From: Actinomycetes bacterium
Lineage (GTDB): Bacteria > Actinomycetota > Acidimicrobiia > Acidimicrobiales > Ilumatobacteraceae
Reading direction: 5' to 3'
Assembly (NCBI GenBank): GCA_025359865.1
Contig: JANYDH010000046.1
Location: 1 to 64,000 of the forward strand
Length of the DNA: 64,000 bases
The position numbers and the translations under genes were made by a program. Shown piece after piece: positions 24,520-32,795 of the stretch. Position 1 is the first letter of the stretch. Each line of letters opens with the position of its first letter. The notes below the pieces were generated by a model. The model did no database searches. It was not told where the DNA came from and saw only the letters and a list, made by a program, of their open reading frames with translations.

Positions 24520-24727
24520 TCGAGCGTCGAGCCGTCGGCGTCGTCTTCGGTCGTGGCGGCGTCGGCCTCGTTGTGGCCTATCCGCTCAGCAAACGAGAAG
24601 GTAACGGCACCGACGACGACCAACAAGATTGCGCCGGTCGCTCCCAGTGTGACGCTGGCATCGTGCGTCGCCAGCCCGAGCAGCAGGCTGAACACGGGGA
24701 CCAACTGGAACAGAACAGCCGTAGAGA

Positions 24728-25162
24728 CAGGCTGTCGCAAAATGCGGGTGGGGTTGGCGGTACCGGGTCCCGATCCCGGCCGTGCGGTCGCGCTGCAGCG
24801 TGAACGTTCGGTGCATGACAGGCAGGCATGGTGAAAGTCTGCATCAGCGACCACGACGGCTGTGCGGGCAGAATCGCGTCGACTTACATGTCGCCAGCGC
24901 CGATAACTCGACGCGACTCCTCCCGGAAAGGCGTAACGGGCCGGATCGCGTCGACTTTCATGTCGCCAGCGCCGATAACTCGACGCGACTCGGCATCGCA
25001 ACAACGGGTAGGCCCGGCGGGTGGGCTGTCAGTCGCCGGCGTTGAGCCGACTTGTGCGGCACAATCACGAGTTCAGCAACAACCATGACCCCGTTGCCAA
25101 CAACACGACCAGACGGCCAACCTCACCCCCCACACCACCAAACTGCATTGTGCGACAGCCTG
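24728..25162. mobile_element. 435-bp MITE-like element, copy 2, complete with ends and target duplication
   Basis: The left end CAGGCTGTCGCAAAATGC (24728-24745) is the inverted complement of the right end GCATTGTGCGACAGCCTG (25145-25162), with one mismatch. Farther in, GGTGGGGTTGG on the left mirrors CCAACCTCACC on the right. GAGA is duplicated at 24724-24727 and 25163-25166. No transposase is encoded. The interior holds the same two 54-bp palindromic direct repeats as copy 1 at 1-308. It disrupts an EamA transporter gene, and removal restores the reading frame exactly. The transposon family is not assigned. Confidence 0.85.
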
Positions 25163-25486
25163 GAGAGTGCGGGGCATCGAAAAAGTGCCTTGAAGAACAG
25201 AAGCAGATGGAGCACGAAGCAGATTCCTGCTCCGGCGGCTGAGGCTACGTCGCCGCCGTCGAGGTGGGGTAGACCGACAACAGAAGCGAGCAGAAGCGCT
25301 GTGACGAGGTTGAACGATCCTGAGATCAGAAAGACTGCGTGAGGGCTCCACACGAAGTCGGCCAAGACGATCTTGTCGCAGTAGAGGGCGACCGACCCGA
25401 AGATCTGTGCCGAAATGGCCAGTATGAGCCAGCTACTCATACGTCATCGCGGCGTCTGCGTGAGGCTTGCTACGCCTCCGAAGTGC

Positions 25487-25513
25487 CACTTCGTCCCACC
25501 TTGCTGCCGAACT
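25487..25513. repeat. 27-bp direct repeat, left copy flanking fic
   Basis: It begins CACTTCGTCCCACCTTGCTG and is identical to 27078-27104. The two copies bracket the fic gene and its upstream operator region, about 1.6 kb apart. They may be attachment-like sites or a duplication from insertion. Confidence 0.75.
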
Positions 25514-25539
25514 CAGCTCAGGGTCGGTTCGGCAGCAAG
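25500..25539. terminator. 13-bp perfect inverted repeat overlapping the left direct repeat
   Basis: CTTGCTGCCGAAC (25500-25512) and GTTCGGCAGCAAG (25527-25539) form a perfect 13-bp stem with a 14-nt loop. It has no clear T-tract. It lies about 60 bp upstream of the DMT pseudogene start and about 180 bp beyond the fic stop, so it could terminate fic transcription or be a recombination site. The right direct repeat lacks the second arm. Confidence 0.5.
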
Positions 25540-25718
25540 AGGGGATTTCGGTGCATAATTCAGCAGCGCTCGGCTACGCGATGTAGTGGTTCGCGAGGTG
25601 TATGACGTTCCGAAACGCAACATTGTGTGGGTATTTACGCACACGCGTTCCTGTCTGGGTGCGGCCCTGTTCTCGTTCAGAACCGGGTCCCCGCAGCGCT
25701 GCCGGGTTCGATCTTCGT

Positions 25719-26885
25719 TCAGCCTTGCGTCGTGTCGGGCCCCGAGGCTGCCAACGCGTCGAACACGTCGACGTACTCGTCGTAGCGGAACAGCCGGTTG
25801 CGTTTGAAGCCGGTCGTCTCACGCAGGATGCCCGTGGCCTCCATGCGGGTGAGGAGCTTGTTGGCGGTGGCCTTGGCGACATCGAGTTCGCGTTCGACCC
25901 ATGCACTGTTGACGATCGGCTGCCTGTAGAGACGGTCGAGTAGGGCAAGTTCATGCTTGTGTCCGCCTGCATCGAGCAACCGTTGCCTGTCCTGCTCGCG
26001 AATCTGGTGGATGCGGGTCGCTGTGGCAGCCGCGTTGGTGGCAGAGTCCGAGACTCCGGCCAGGAAGAACTTGAGCCAGCCTTCCCAGTCGCCGTCTTCG
26101 CGGACGGCGGTGAGGCAACGGAAGTAGTCACGCTGATGCTGTTTCAGGTATGTGCTCAGATAGAGCACCGGTTTCGTCAGAGTCTTGCGCTCGTGAAGCA
26201 GAAGCGAGATGAGGAGGCGGCCGTTTCGTCCGTTGCCGTCGAGAAACGGGTGGATCGTCTCGAACTGAGCGTGCACGAGGCCGGCGACTACCAAGACTGG
26301 GAGATCGGTCGCGTGGAAGAACTTCTCCAGGTCGCCCAGGGAGTCGTTCATGACATGCACTGATGGCGGCACGAAGCTTGCCTCCGCAAGTGTGCAGCCC
26401 GGCCGCCCGATCCAGTTCTGGGTGCGCCGGAACACGCCGGGCGTCTGGTCCGAACCACGACCGGTGCGCAGAAGTACTTCATGCATCTCACGAAGCAGCC
26501 GGTTCGACAGCGGCAGCGTCGAGAGCCGAGCAATCCCATGGTCGAGCGCTGCAACGTAGTTCACGACTTCGCCAACATCGAGGCTGGTCGGGCTGGTGGG
26601 CGAGAGGTCAGATGCGATGATGTCGTCGAGCGTGCACTCGGTGCCCTCGATACGTGAGCTGAAGAGTGCCTCCTGGCGGACGTACATGGCGAGGAACAAG
26701 TCGGCGTCAGGCAGCGCATTGGCCAGGCCATCCAGGCGGCCGACGCGCTGGTCTGCCTCGGAAAGAAGACGAACCAACACGTCGTCGTAGGCGATCGGCG
26801 GCGCCGGCGGCAGCGATGCCGGTTCGAACGCCTTGTAGCCTTCGAGTTGGGTGACGAGATGTCCCGCCCGCGGGTGCGACTTCAT
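25719..26885 (-). CDS. fic: Fic family protein (AMP-transferase type) with C-terminal winged helix
   Basis: A 388-aa protein. Order: Fic N-terminal domain, then the inhibitory motif SSRIEGT (76-82; pattern S/T-x-x-x-E-G/N), then the Fic core with catalytic HPFLDGNGRNGR (212-223), then a C-terminal winged helix (about 310-375, AKATANKLLTRMEATGILRE). All catalytic residues (His212, Asp/Asn/Gly loop, two Arg) are present. Such proteins transfer AMP to a protein target and are autoinhibited by the Glu80 helix. The C-terminal helix-turn-helix suggests it may bind its own promoter, where an operator-like array lies. No separate antitoxin is seen; inhibition is intramolecular (class II layout). Confidence 0.9.
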   Translation of the reverse strand: MKSHPRAGHLVTQLEGYKAFEPASLPPAPPIAYDDVLVRLLSEADQRVGRLDGLANALPDADLFLAMYVRQEALFSSRIEGTECTLDDIIASDLSPTSPTSLDVGEVVNYVAALDHGIARLSTLPLSNRLLREMHEVLLRTGRGSDQTPGVFRRTQNWIGRPGCTLAEASFVPPSVHVMNDSLGDLEKFFHATDLPVLVVAGLVHAQFETIHPFLDGNGRNGRLLISLLLHERKTLTKPVLYLSTYLKQHQRDYFRCLTAVREDGDWEGWLKFFLAGVSDSATNAAATATRIHQIREQDRQRLLDAGGHKHELALLDRLYRQPIVNSAWVERELDVAKATANKLLTRMEATGILRETTGFKRNRLFRYDEYVDVFDALAASGPDTTQG

Positions 26886-26902
26886 GAGCCCGACCTTTCC
26901 GC

Positions 26903-27026
26903 ATAGTTCATGTTTCGAACTGTGTCTGAACTATGGGCCACGGCACTCGCTGCATGGTTCAGACCCCTGAACTATAGGACCCTCGATCTCTGCCATAGTG
27001 CAGCGCAGCACCAAAGTTTGAACTAT
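26903..27026. promoter_or_regulatory. Array of TGAACTAT sites upstream of fic
   Basis: TGAACTAT occurs at 26927-26934, 26968-26975 and 27019-27026, with an inverted copy (ATAGTTCA) at 26903-26910. Spacings between direct copies are 41 and 51 bp, near 4 and 5 helical turns. The second site is also a palindrome (TGGTTCAG, ACCC, CTGAACTA; 26955-26974). The array ends 18 bp from the fic start, so it is probably the binding site of a regulator, perhaps Fic's own winged helix. Confidence 0.55.
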
Positions 27027-27077
27027 GGGAGGGATAGACGTGGACTGAGCGCAGCAGACGGCCGTTACTTTTGAGCA

Positions 27078-27104
27078 CACTTCGTCCCACCTTGCTGCCG
27101 AACT
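27078..27104. repeat. 27-bp direct repeat, right copy flanking fic
   Basis: Identical to 25487-25513. It lies just beyond the operator array. It is followed by GAAGTTCAGATGAGTTCA rather than the second arm of the left-copy hairpin. Confidence 0.75.
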
Positions 27105-27460
27105 GAAGTTCAGATGAGTTCACGACCGAGGACGCTGAATGGCTCGACGAAGAACTCGACACCGCGTACGTCGGCGATGCATTCGTGTCTCATCTCGTCC
27201 CGGTGGGTGCAACTGCAGCACGATCGTCAATCAGCGCAACAGCACCAGATTTCGTGACCTGGGCGCGTGGAGTGCAGTCGGCACGACCAAGCCTGTTCCG
27301 GGATCGATCATCGGTCAGTCAGAGCGAGGCCGGGCCTGTCGGACCGAAGAGGGCGCCCACGTTCGGCCGTGTGGGCATTCGGAGTAAGGTGAACGACTTG
27401 CCGCCTGATGTCACCGACTGGATGGCTGACTCCCAGACCAGACGATGATCGAAACGAAAG
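27105..27460. other. Gene-poor stretch with a possible remnant frame
   Basis: About 355 bp without a convincing gene. One plus frame (27119-27448) starts inside with TEDAEWLDEELDTAYVGDAF, which looks like the N-terminus of a small antitoxin or regulator, then becomes compositionally random. It has no start codon with a ribosome site, so I do not call a gene. Confidence 0.4.
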
Positions 27461-27961
27461 TCAGGCGGTCGGTACCAACCGCGCGGTGATGTCGTTGCAC
27501 TCCACACAGACGTGCTCGGGAATCACTCCCCACCGCATGAGCCGGGCGAACACGATGCAACCGAGACACACAGCCAAAAACGCCTCGAGCGAAGCGGCCA
27601 CGACAAGACCGACGATCAATGCAAGGGAAACAGCATGCGCACCGAGACCCCATGCCACGAGTGCTCCGCCGCTGAACGCTAGCCCGACACCTTGAGCGAA
27701 CCGCTTCGGCGTTCCGGTAACAAACCGGTGCTCGACATGCACCCGGGGGGTCACCACCCGGGTCACGAACTGTCCGAGAGGGCTAAGCGTCGGTCCCGTC
27801 AACACCCGTGCCAAGAACCCGTAGGTGAGCGGCACGAGCACCCACCACTGCCGAACGATGAGAAACACCACGGCCTGGACCACGACCCCGGATGCGACGA
27901 GGCGTGCTGACGTCTCGTTGACCGGATTCGGGAAGCGAAAGAGCTCACGACGGTTCACCAC
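27461..27961 (-). CDS. DUF4395 membrane protein
   Basis: About 166 aa. It has the DUF4395 start (RFPNPVNETSARLVASGVVV) and four hydrophobic segments: around VVQAVVFLIV, VLVPLTYGFLARVL, FSGGALVAWGLGAHAV, and ALIVGLVVAASLEAFLAVCLGCIVFARL. A Cys-containing C-terminus (CVEC) follows. Start candidates are TTG 27979, GTG 27961 and GTG 27958; 27961 gives the family-like length. It is divergent from the alanine racemase family gene with almost no gap. Function of the family is unknown; some members are encoded near thioredoxin-like genes. A 3' fragment of a second copy lies at 23393. Confidence 0.75.
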   Translation of the reverse strand: MVNRRELFRFPNPVNETSARLVASGVVVQAVVFLIVRQWWVLVPLTYGFLARVLTGPTLSPLGQFVTRVVTPRVHVEHRFVTGTPKRFAQGVGLAFSGGALVAWGLGAHAVSLALIVGLVVAASLEAFLAVCLGCIVFARLMRWGVIPEHVCVECNDITARLVPTA

Positions 27962-28039
27962 GTGAGCATACCCCGACAAATCCGATCAACCGAGTCGGAA
28001 TTAGGTGGAGTGGGCGTCTCGGCCGACAGCGACCGGTTG

Positions 28040-29047
28040 ATGGAGGCTTCGACCGCTACCGTGGCGAGCGTGACAGTGAGGTTGATAGTCGACGAACGGG
28101 CATGGCGCGACCATGTCATGGGAGTGGTCGACCGCGTAAAAGGGCTCACCCCCGTGGTGAAGGGGAACGGCTACGGATTCGGCCGTTCCTGGCTTGCAGA
28201 GGAGGCCGCCGTCATCGCTCGCGAGATCGCGGTGGGAACGGTCCACGAGGCAGCAGGCGGGATGACGGGACCGCTCGATGCGTTGACGGTGCTCACCCCG
28301 GCAGGCGTGCTGCCGGCATTATGGCCGGAAGTGCTTCCGGCGGCGACGGTGCTCACCGTTGGCCATCCCAGGCATGTCGACGTACTTCGAGTCAACAACT
28401 GGAAGGGGCGGGTCTACATCAAACTCGCATCGTCGATGCAACGCTACGGCGTTTCCCCCGACCGCCTCGATGCACTACTCGCACACGTACACGACGCCGG
28501 TCTCGATGTGTACGGGTTCATGTTCCACCCGCCGCTCATTGGCGGCGAGCACACCGAGGCCGACACGCTCGACGAGATCACCACCTGGCTCGACCGGCTC
28601 GACCCGCAGCTACCGTTGTCGCTCAGCCACGTCTCGGTCAACGCGTACGAACGACTCCAGCGCGAGCATCCGCACCGCACCTTCCGGCTGCGGCTGGGTA
28701 CCGCCTTGTGGCATGGCGACAAATCGTTCCTGCGATTGTCGGCTGACGTACTCGACGTCCGTGACGTGCAGGGGCCAGCACTCGCGGGCTACCACCACAG
28801 TCGAATCGTCGACGGCGCCACGATCGTGATGATCGGCGCGGGCACGACGCACGGCGTCGCCCCGCTTGCCGACGGCCGCAGCCCGTTCCACTTCCAGCAC
28901 AAACGGTTGACGTTGCTCGAATCGCCGCACATGCACACCTCGATGGCGCTCGCCGGTCGTCACGAGGCCGCCCCGCAGATCGGCGACTGGGTCGATGTAC
29001 AGCGACCACTGATCACCACCACGGTCGACGAGATCGTGTGGGCATGA
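28040..29047 (+). CDS. Alanine racemase family PLP enzyme
   Basis: A 335-aa protein from ATG 28040 (GTG 28070 and GTG 27962 are alternatives). The PLP-lysine motif is VVKGNGYGFG. A TIM-barrel part follows (RVYIKLASSMQRYGV, YGFMFHPPL, LSHVSVNAYERL, FRLRLGTALWHGD), then a C-terminal beta domain (VMIGAGTTHGVAPL, QIGDWVDVQRPLITTTVDEI). This is the actinobacterial variant with VKGNGYGFG rather than VKANAYGHG. It would interconvert L- and D-alanine or another amino acid for peptidoglycan. It overlaps the following membrane-protein gene by 4 nt (ATGA), so the two are an operon. Whether it is the cell's main Alr is unknown. Confidence 0.75.
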   Translation: MEASTATVASVTVRLIVDERAWRDHVMGVVDRVKGLTPVVKGNGYGFGRSWLAEEAAVIAREIAVGTVHEAAGGMTGPLDALTVLTPAGVLPALWPEVLPAATVLTVGHPRHVDVLRVNNWKGRVYIKLASSMQRYGVSPDRLDALLAHVHDAGLDVYGFMFHPPLIGGEHTEADTLDEITTWLDRLDPQLPLSLSHVSVNAYERLQREHPHRTFRLRLGTALWHGDKSFLRLSADVLDVRDVQGPALAGYHHSRIVDGATIVMIGAGTTHGVAPLADGRSPFHFQHKRLTLLESPHMHTSMALAGRHEAAPQIGDWVDVQRPLITTTVDEIVWA

Positions 29048-30141
29048 CCCAGAAGGCTCGCTTGGTCGGGCCCGATGTCACCCGAGCGGTCGCACTCCTC
29101 GGAGTTGTGGTGATGAACTACCACGGTTACCTCAACGGTTCCAACGCGATCGCGCGGCCTCACTCCACGTGGGCGCAGTCACTCTTCGATCCGTGGACGG
29201 GAGTACTGGCCACCCGGTTCGCAGCGACGTTCGTCACGGTGGCCGGTATCGGGATCACGCTGCTCACCGAGCGCGGCAGGCTGGGCGGCAACCGCGAGGC
29301 GATTTCGGCAGACCGGTGGAGGCTGGCCCGCCGCGGCCTGCTGCTGTACGCAGGCGGGTTCATCCTCGATTGGATCTGGCCAGGAACAATCCTGTTCTAC
29401 TACGGGGCGTTCTTCCTGATCGGCGCGTTGTTGTTCACGCTGCGCGTGCGCTGGCTGGCTCTCATCGGCTCGACCGCTGCACTGGCATCGGCCGCGCTGC
29501 ACATATGGGCTGCGGCCGGCAAGCGTGACGGCCACGATGTTCGTTGGCTCGTGGCACCCGACACGCTCTCCCACAGGTCGCCCAGGGGGCTGCTGTTCGA
29601 CACGTTTTTTAATGGCACGCATCCGGTGCTCCCATGGATTGCGTTCCTGTGCGTCGGCATCGTGACGGGTCGGTCGGTTCGGCGTTTACCGCGACAGGTG
29701 CTGATCCCGGCTGGCATCGGCCTCACCGCGTTCAGCTATCTCCTGAACTACTTCGGTACGAGAGGAATCGTCGACCCGGTACGGCTCGTGGCGCTGTCCA
29801 CCCATCCGTTCGTCGGCGGACTGCTGTACACGGTGGGCGCAATTGGTACGTCGCTCGTGGCGTATTGCACCATCTCGTGGATCGCCGAGCGATTCGTCGA
29901 TGCCTTGGCTGTGCGCACGCTCGCCCTCGCCGGGCGAACCACGCTCAGCATCTACATTTTACATGTGCTCGTGTTCAACGAGGTGGTCCACCAACGGCAT
30001 TGGATCACCGCAAACGGCCTCGGCACTGCGCTGTTGTTCGCGCTGGTGTTCTGGATCAATGCGGTGCTGCTGGCAACGTGGTGGCAGACATTCCTGGGGC
30101 AGCCGCCACTCGAGCGGATCTACCGCCGGTTCGGCGGTTGA
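29044..30141 (+). CDS. Multi-pass membrane protein, DUF418/DUF1624-type acyltransferase-like
   Basis: A 365-aa protein with about 10 transmembrane helices. The N-terminus (GPDVTRAVALLGVVVMNYHG) matches the first helix of the DUF1624/DUF418 and acyltransferase-3-like families, with the conserved D-x-x-R. Later GRTTLSIYILHVLVF is the typical last-helix motif. ATG 29044 overlaps the stop of the preceding gene. Its partner suggests cell-wall or lipid acylation, but no substrate can be read from the sequence. Confidence 0.7.
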   Translation: MTQKARLVGPDVTRAVALLGVVVMNYHGYLNGSNAIARPHSTWAQSLFDPWTGVLATRFAATFVTVAGIGITLLTERGRLGGNREAISADRWRLARRGLLLYAGGFILDWIWPGTILFYYGAFFLIGALLFTLRVRWLALIGSTAALASAALHIWAAAGKRDGHDVRWLVAPDTLSHRSPRGLLFDTFFNGTHPVLPWIAFLCVGIVTGRSVRRLPRQVLIPAGIGLTAFSYLLNYFGTRGIVDPVRLVALSTHPFVGGLLYTVGAIGTSLVAYCTISWIAERFVDALAVRTLALAGRTTLSIYILHVLVFNEVVHQRHWITANGLGTALLFALVFWINAVLLATWWQTFLGQPPLERIYRRFGG

Positions 30142-30151
30142 TCTGCTCGAC

Positions 30152-31717
30152 TCAGATCGAGCGACCCGAGTCGACCCAGTAGGTTGCCCGCAACTCTCGC
30201 TTCAGCAGCTTTCCGGCCTCGCTGCGCGGCATCTCGTCGACCACGTCAAAGCTGCGCGGCACCTTGTATCCGGCCAACTTCTCACGCGCCAACTCGGTGA
30301 TCGACGCCTCGACCTCGGGCGACCAGATCACACCGGGCGCAAGCTGCAGCGCGGCCTTGACCTCCTCACCGAACTCGTCATTGGGAACGCCGAACACCGC
30401 TACGTCGACGACTGCTGGGTGACCAGCGAGCACGCCTTCAATCTCGGCCGGGTAGATGTTGACGCCGCCCGAGATGATCATGTCGATCTTGCGATCGGAC
30501 AGGTAGAGGTAACCGTCGTCGTCAAGATAGCCGATATCGCCGAGTGTGAACATGCCCGGCTCGCGGTGGGCCTCGGCGGTCTTACCCGGCTCGTTGAGGT
30601 ACTCGAAGTCGGATCCCATTGTGTTGCGGATGTGGATGACCCCTGTGGTGAACGGCGCGTCAAACGCAGCGGCCGCTAGGTGCATCTCGGCGGCACCATC
30701 AGCGTCATCGTTCTCCGGCACGATCTTGACCACCATGTTGGCCATCGGCTTGCCGACAGAGCCTGGTTTGTCCAACCACTCCTGCGCGCCGATGACCGAG
30801 ACGACGCCGCCCTCGGTCGCGCCGTAGTACTCGGTGATCTTCGGACCCCACCAGTCGATCATCTGCCGTTTCACGGTGGGCGAGCACGGTGCAGCACCGT
30901 GGAGCACGAATGAGAGCGACTCGCCCGTGAACGCTTCACGCACAGCCGGGTCGGCGCGCAGCAGCCGGACAAACTGGGTTGGCACCAGATGGACGTTGGT
31001 GATTCCATGCTCGTCGATGAGCCGCAAGGTCTGCTCGGGCTCGAACCGCCGCTGCAACACCACACTCGACCCACCGATGAGCGGGAAGAAGCTGAACGCC
31101 CACTGTGCCGAGTGATAGTGCGGACCACACAGCAGCGTGCGGCCGGCCGACGGGAAGCCGATGTTGACCATGCCGGCGGCCATTAGCTGGTACACCTCGG
31201 GCGGGACACCACCGGCGAACGCGGTGTTGCGAACCCCCTTCGGGCGGCCCGTTGTGCCCGACGTGTAGAACATCACGCCGCCCATGGTCTGATCCGCGGG
31301 TTCGCCAGGGTCTGCCGCATCGAGCGCAGCCTCGTACTGCTCACCGAACATCAAACACGCAACGTCGACGCCGGCTGCTGCGGGACCGTACTCGGGGTCG
31401 ACGATCAACACACGGGCCCCCGAATCAGAGACCACGTAGTCCACCTCATCTGGCGCAAAGTGCCAATTGATGGGGACGACCATGATGCCCATGTGCGCAG
31501 CAGCAAGCAGAACCTCGAACACCTCGCGGCGGTTACCAGAAAGCAGCGCGATGCGGTCGCCGGCCGATATTCCGGCGACTCCGCGCAGATGGTGGATGAG
31601 GCGGTTGACGCGTTCGTCGAGCTCTGCCCAACTGGTCACGCCGACGTCGTCGGTCAGCGCGGGTTCATGAGCGGAACCAGGCGTCTGACCGAGCAGCGCA
31701 GCTAAAAGAGTAGCCAT
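30152..31717 (-). CDS. AMP-dependent acyl-CoA synthetase
   Basis: A 521-aa member of the adenylate-forming (ANL) family, length normal. Motifs: phosphate loop YTSGTTGRPKG (151-161), TEYYGATEGG (A5-type), GDIGYLDDDGYLYLSDRKID (A7/A8) and the C-terminal catalytic PRSEAGKLLKRELR with Lys. It would activate a fatty or aromatic acid to acyl-CoA through an acyl-AMP. It resembles FadD-type enzymes of actinobacteria. It is convergent with the membrane-protein gene, 10 bp apart, and 13 bp downstream of the ROK gene. The chain specificity cannot be read. Confidence 0.88.
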   Translation of the reverse strand: MATLLAALLGQTPGSAHEPALTDDVGVTSWAELDERVNRLIHHLRGVAGISAGDRIALLSGNRREVFEVLLAAAHMGIMVVPINWHFAPDEVDYVVSDSGARVLIVDPEYGPAAAGVDVACLMFGEQYEAALDAADPGEPADQTMGGVMFYTSGTTGRPKGVRNTAFAGGVPPEVYQLMAAGMVNIGFPSAGRTLLCGPHYHSAQWAFSFFPLIGGSSVVLQRRFEPEQTLRLIDEHGITNVHLVPTQFVRLLRADPAVREAFTGESLSFVLHGAAPCSPTVKRQMIDWWGPKITEYYGATEGGVVSVIGAQEWLDKPGSVGKPMANMVVKIVPENDDADGAAEMHLAAAAFDAPFTTGVIHIRNTMGSDFEYLNEPGKTAEAHREPGMFTLGDIGYLDDDGYLYLSDRKIDMIISGGVNIYPAEIEGVLAGHPAVVDVAVFGVPNDEFGEEVKAALQLAPGVIWSPEVEASITELAREKLAGYKVPRSFDVVDEMPRSEAGKLLKRELRATYWVDSGRSI

Positions 31718-31730
31718 CAGGCGATGCTAG

Positions 31731-32636
31731 TCAACGGGCGCCGCGAGCGGCCCGACGCAACCCGCGAAGGCCGACTGCCCCGGCACCGATCAGCGGACCT
31801 CGATCACCGAGGCGGGCCGGAGTGATGCGCGCACCGCGGCTGAAATCGAGGCAGCTATGCCGATCGAGTGCCTCTTGTGCGGAATTGAAGAACGTCGCAC
31901 CGAAGCCGAGCGCTACCGAACCGCCCACAACGGCGAGATCGAGATCGAGCAGGTTGCACACCGAGGCAACAGCGCGACCGACCAGTTCACCGGTGCGCTG
32001 CATGATCTCGTAGGTGGGCTCGGTCGGCGGCCGACCCGTGATCACCTCGATCGCTCGGCCCGATGCTTCAGCCTCGAGACAACCACGTGACCCGCACGCG
32101 CAACGGCGACCATTCGGTTCGACGATGAGATGGCCGATGTGTCCGGCATTACCCGTGGCCCCATCGAGCAATTGACCGTTGAGCACCACGCCCCCGCCGA
32201 CCCCGGTGGACACCACCATCGCAATGAAGTTCTGATGGCCCTGAGCTGCGCCGAGCCACCCTTCGGCCAGAGCGAGCGACTTCGCATCGAGATCGCCGTA
32301 TACCGGCAGCCCGGTGATCGCCTGCAACCGCGCCCTCAACGGAAACTCCCGCCACGCCAGGATGTTGAGCGGTGACACTGTCTGCACGTTCGGTTCCAGC
32401 GGTCCGGCACTGCCGACGCCGACCACGACCGGCTTCTTGTCGTGATGCTCCTCGGCGCGATCCAGCATGTGGCGCACGATGCTCGCAAGCGATTCGAAAA
32501 GGTCGACAGCCGTGAGTGAGTTGTCGACCGGCACCTGAACGCGGTCGATCAGTTCGCCTTGCAAGGTCATCAGACCGGCCGCAAATTTCGTGCCGCCGAT
32601 ATCGACAGCAAGGACGACATCACGCTCGAGTTCCAT
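31731..32636 (-). CDS. ROK family sugar kinase (glucokinase-like)
   Basis: A 301-aa protein. ATP motif DIGGTK (12-17), catalytic region around GPLEPNVQTVSPLNI, STGVGGGVVLNGQLLDGATG, then the zinc motif GHIGH (165-169) and CACGSRGCLEAEASG (179-193). These fit ROK glucokinases or N-acyl-hexosamine kinases; no N-terminal HTH is present, so it is an enzyme rather than a NagC/XylR-type repressor. It may be co-transcribed with the acyl-CoA synthetase, 13 bp downstream. The sugar is not determined. Confidence 0.85.
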   Translation of the reverse strand: MELERDVVLAVDIGGTKFAAGLMTLQGELIDRVQVPVDNSLTAVDLFESLASIVRHMLDRAEEHHDKKPVVVGVGSAGPLEPNVQTVSPLNILAWREFPLRARLQAITGLPVYGDLDAKSLALAEGWLGAAQGHQNFIAMVVSTGVGGGVVLNGQLLDGATGNAGHIGHLIVEPNGRRCACGSRGCLEAEASGRAIEVITGRPPTEPTYEIMQRTGELVGRAVASVCNLLDLDLAVVGGSVALGFGATFFNSAQEALDRHSCLDFSRGARITPARLGDRGPLIGAGAVGLRGLRRAARGAR

Positions 32637-32795
32637 CGGGCAGACACGCTAACTCCCCTACGGGTGTGAGGGTCGGGTCAACGAGATACCGTCGTCAGTA
32701 CCAATCGCCAGTACCACCAGGCCAGTTCTGCCCTTTCCAACCAAACCTCATGAGCAGCTCTGACGTGTCACGAGGCGGTGCAAGCTGCAATTTCC

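Larger units (their letters stand above)
24027..25440 (-). pseudogene. DMT/EamA-type transporter broken by a MITE and two heptamer expansions
   Basis: Reading the minus strand from 25440, SSWLILAISAQIFGSVAL, FLISGSFNLVTALLLASVVG and GICFVLHLLLFFKALF are the first half of an EamA transporter. At 25163 the frame is interrupted by a 435-bp element. It resumes at 24727 with STAVLFQLVPVFSLLLG and GATGAILLVVVGAVTFSFAE. Deleting the element plus one GAGA duplication restores KALFRCPALSTAVLFQ in frame. Farther on, two 7-bp repeat tracts shift the frame. Fragments YMVPATLLLATSVLLM and VALAEASAFGYQLLTFAALL look like the second EamA half. The gene cannot make a full transporter. The second-half assignment is less certain than the first. 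Confidence 0.65.

Noticed and set aside
27119-27448. Plus-strand ORF after the right 27-bp repeat
   Set aside because: It has no start with a ribosome site, and its second half has random composition; only the first 20 residues look protein-like.
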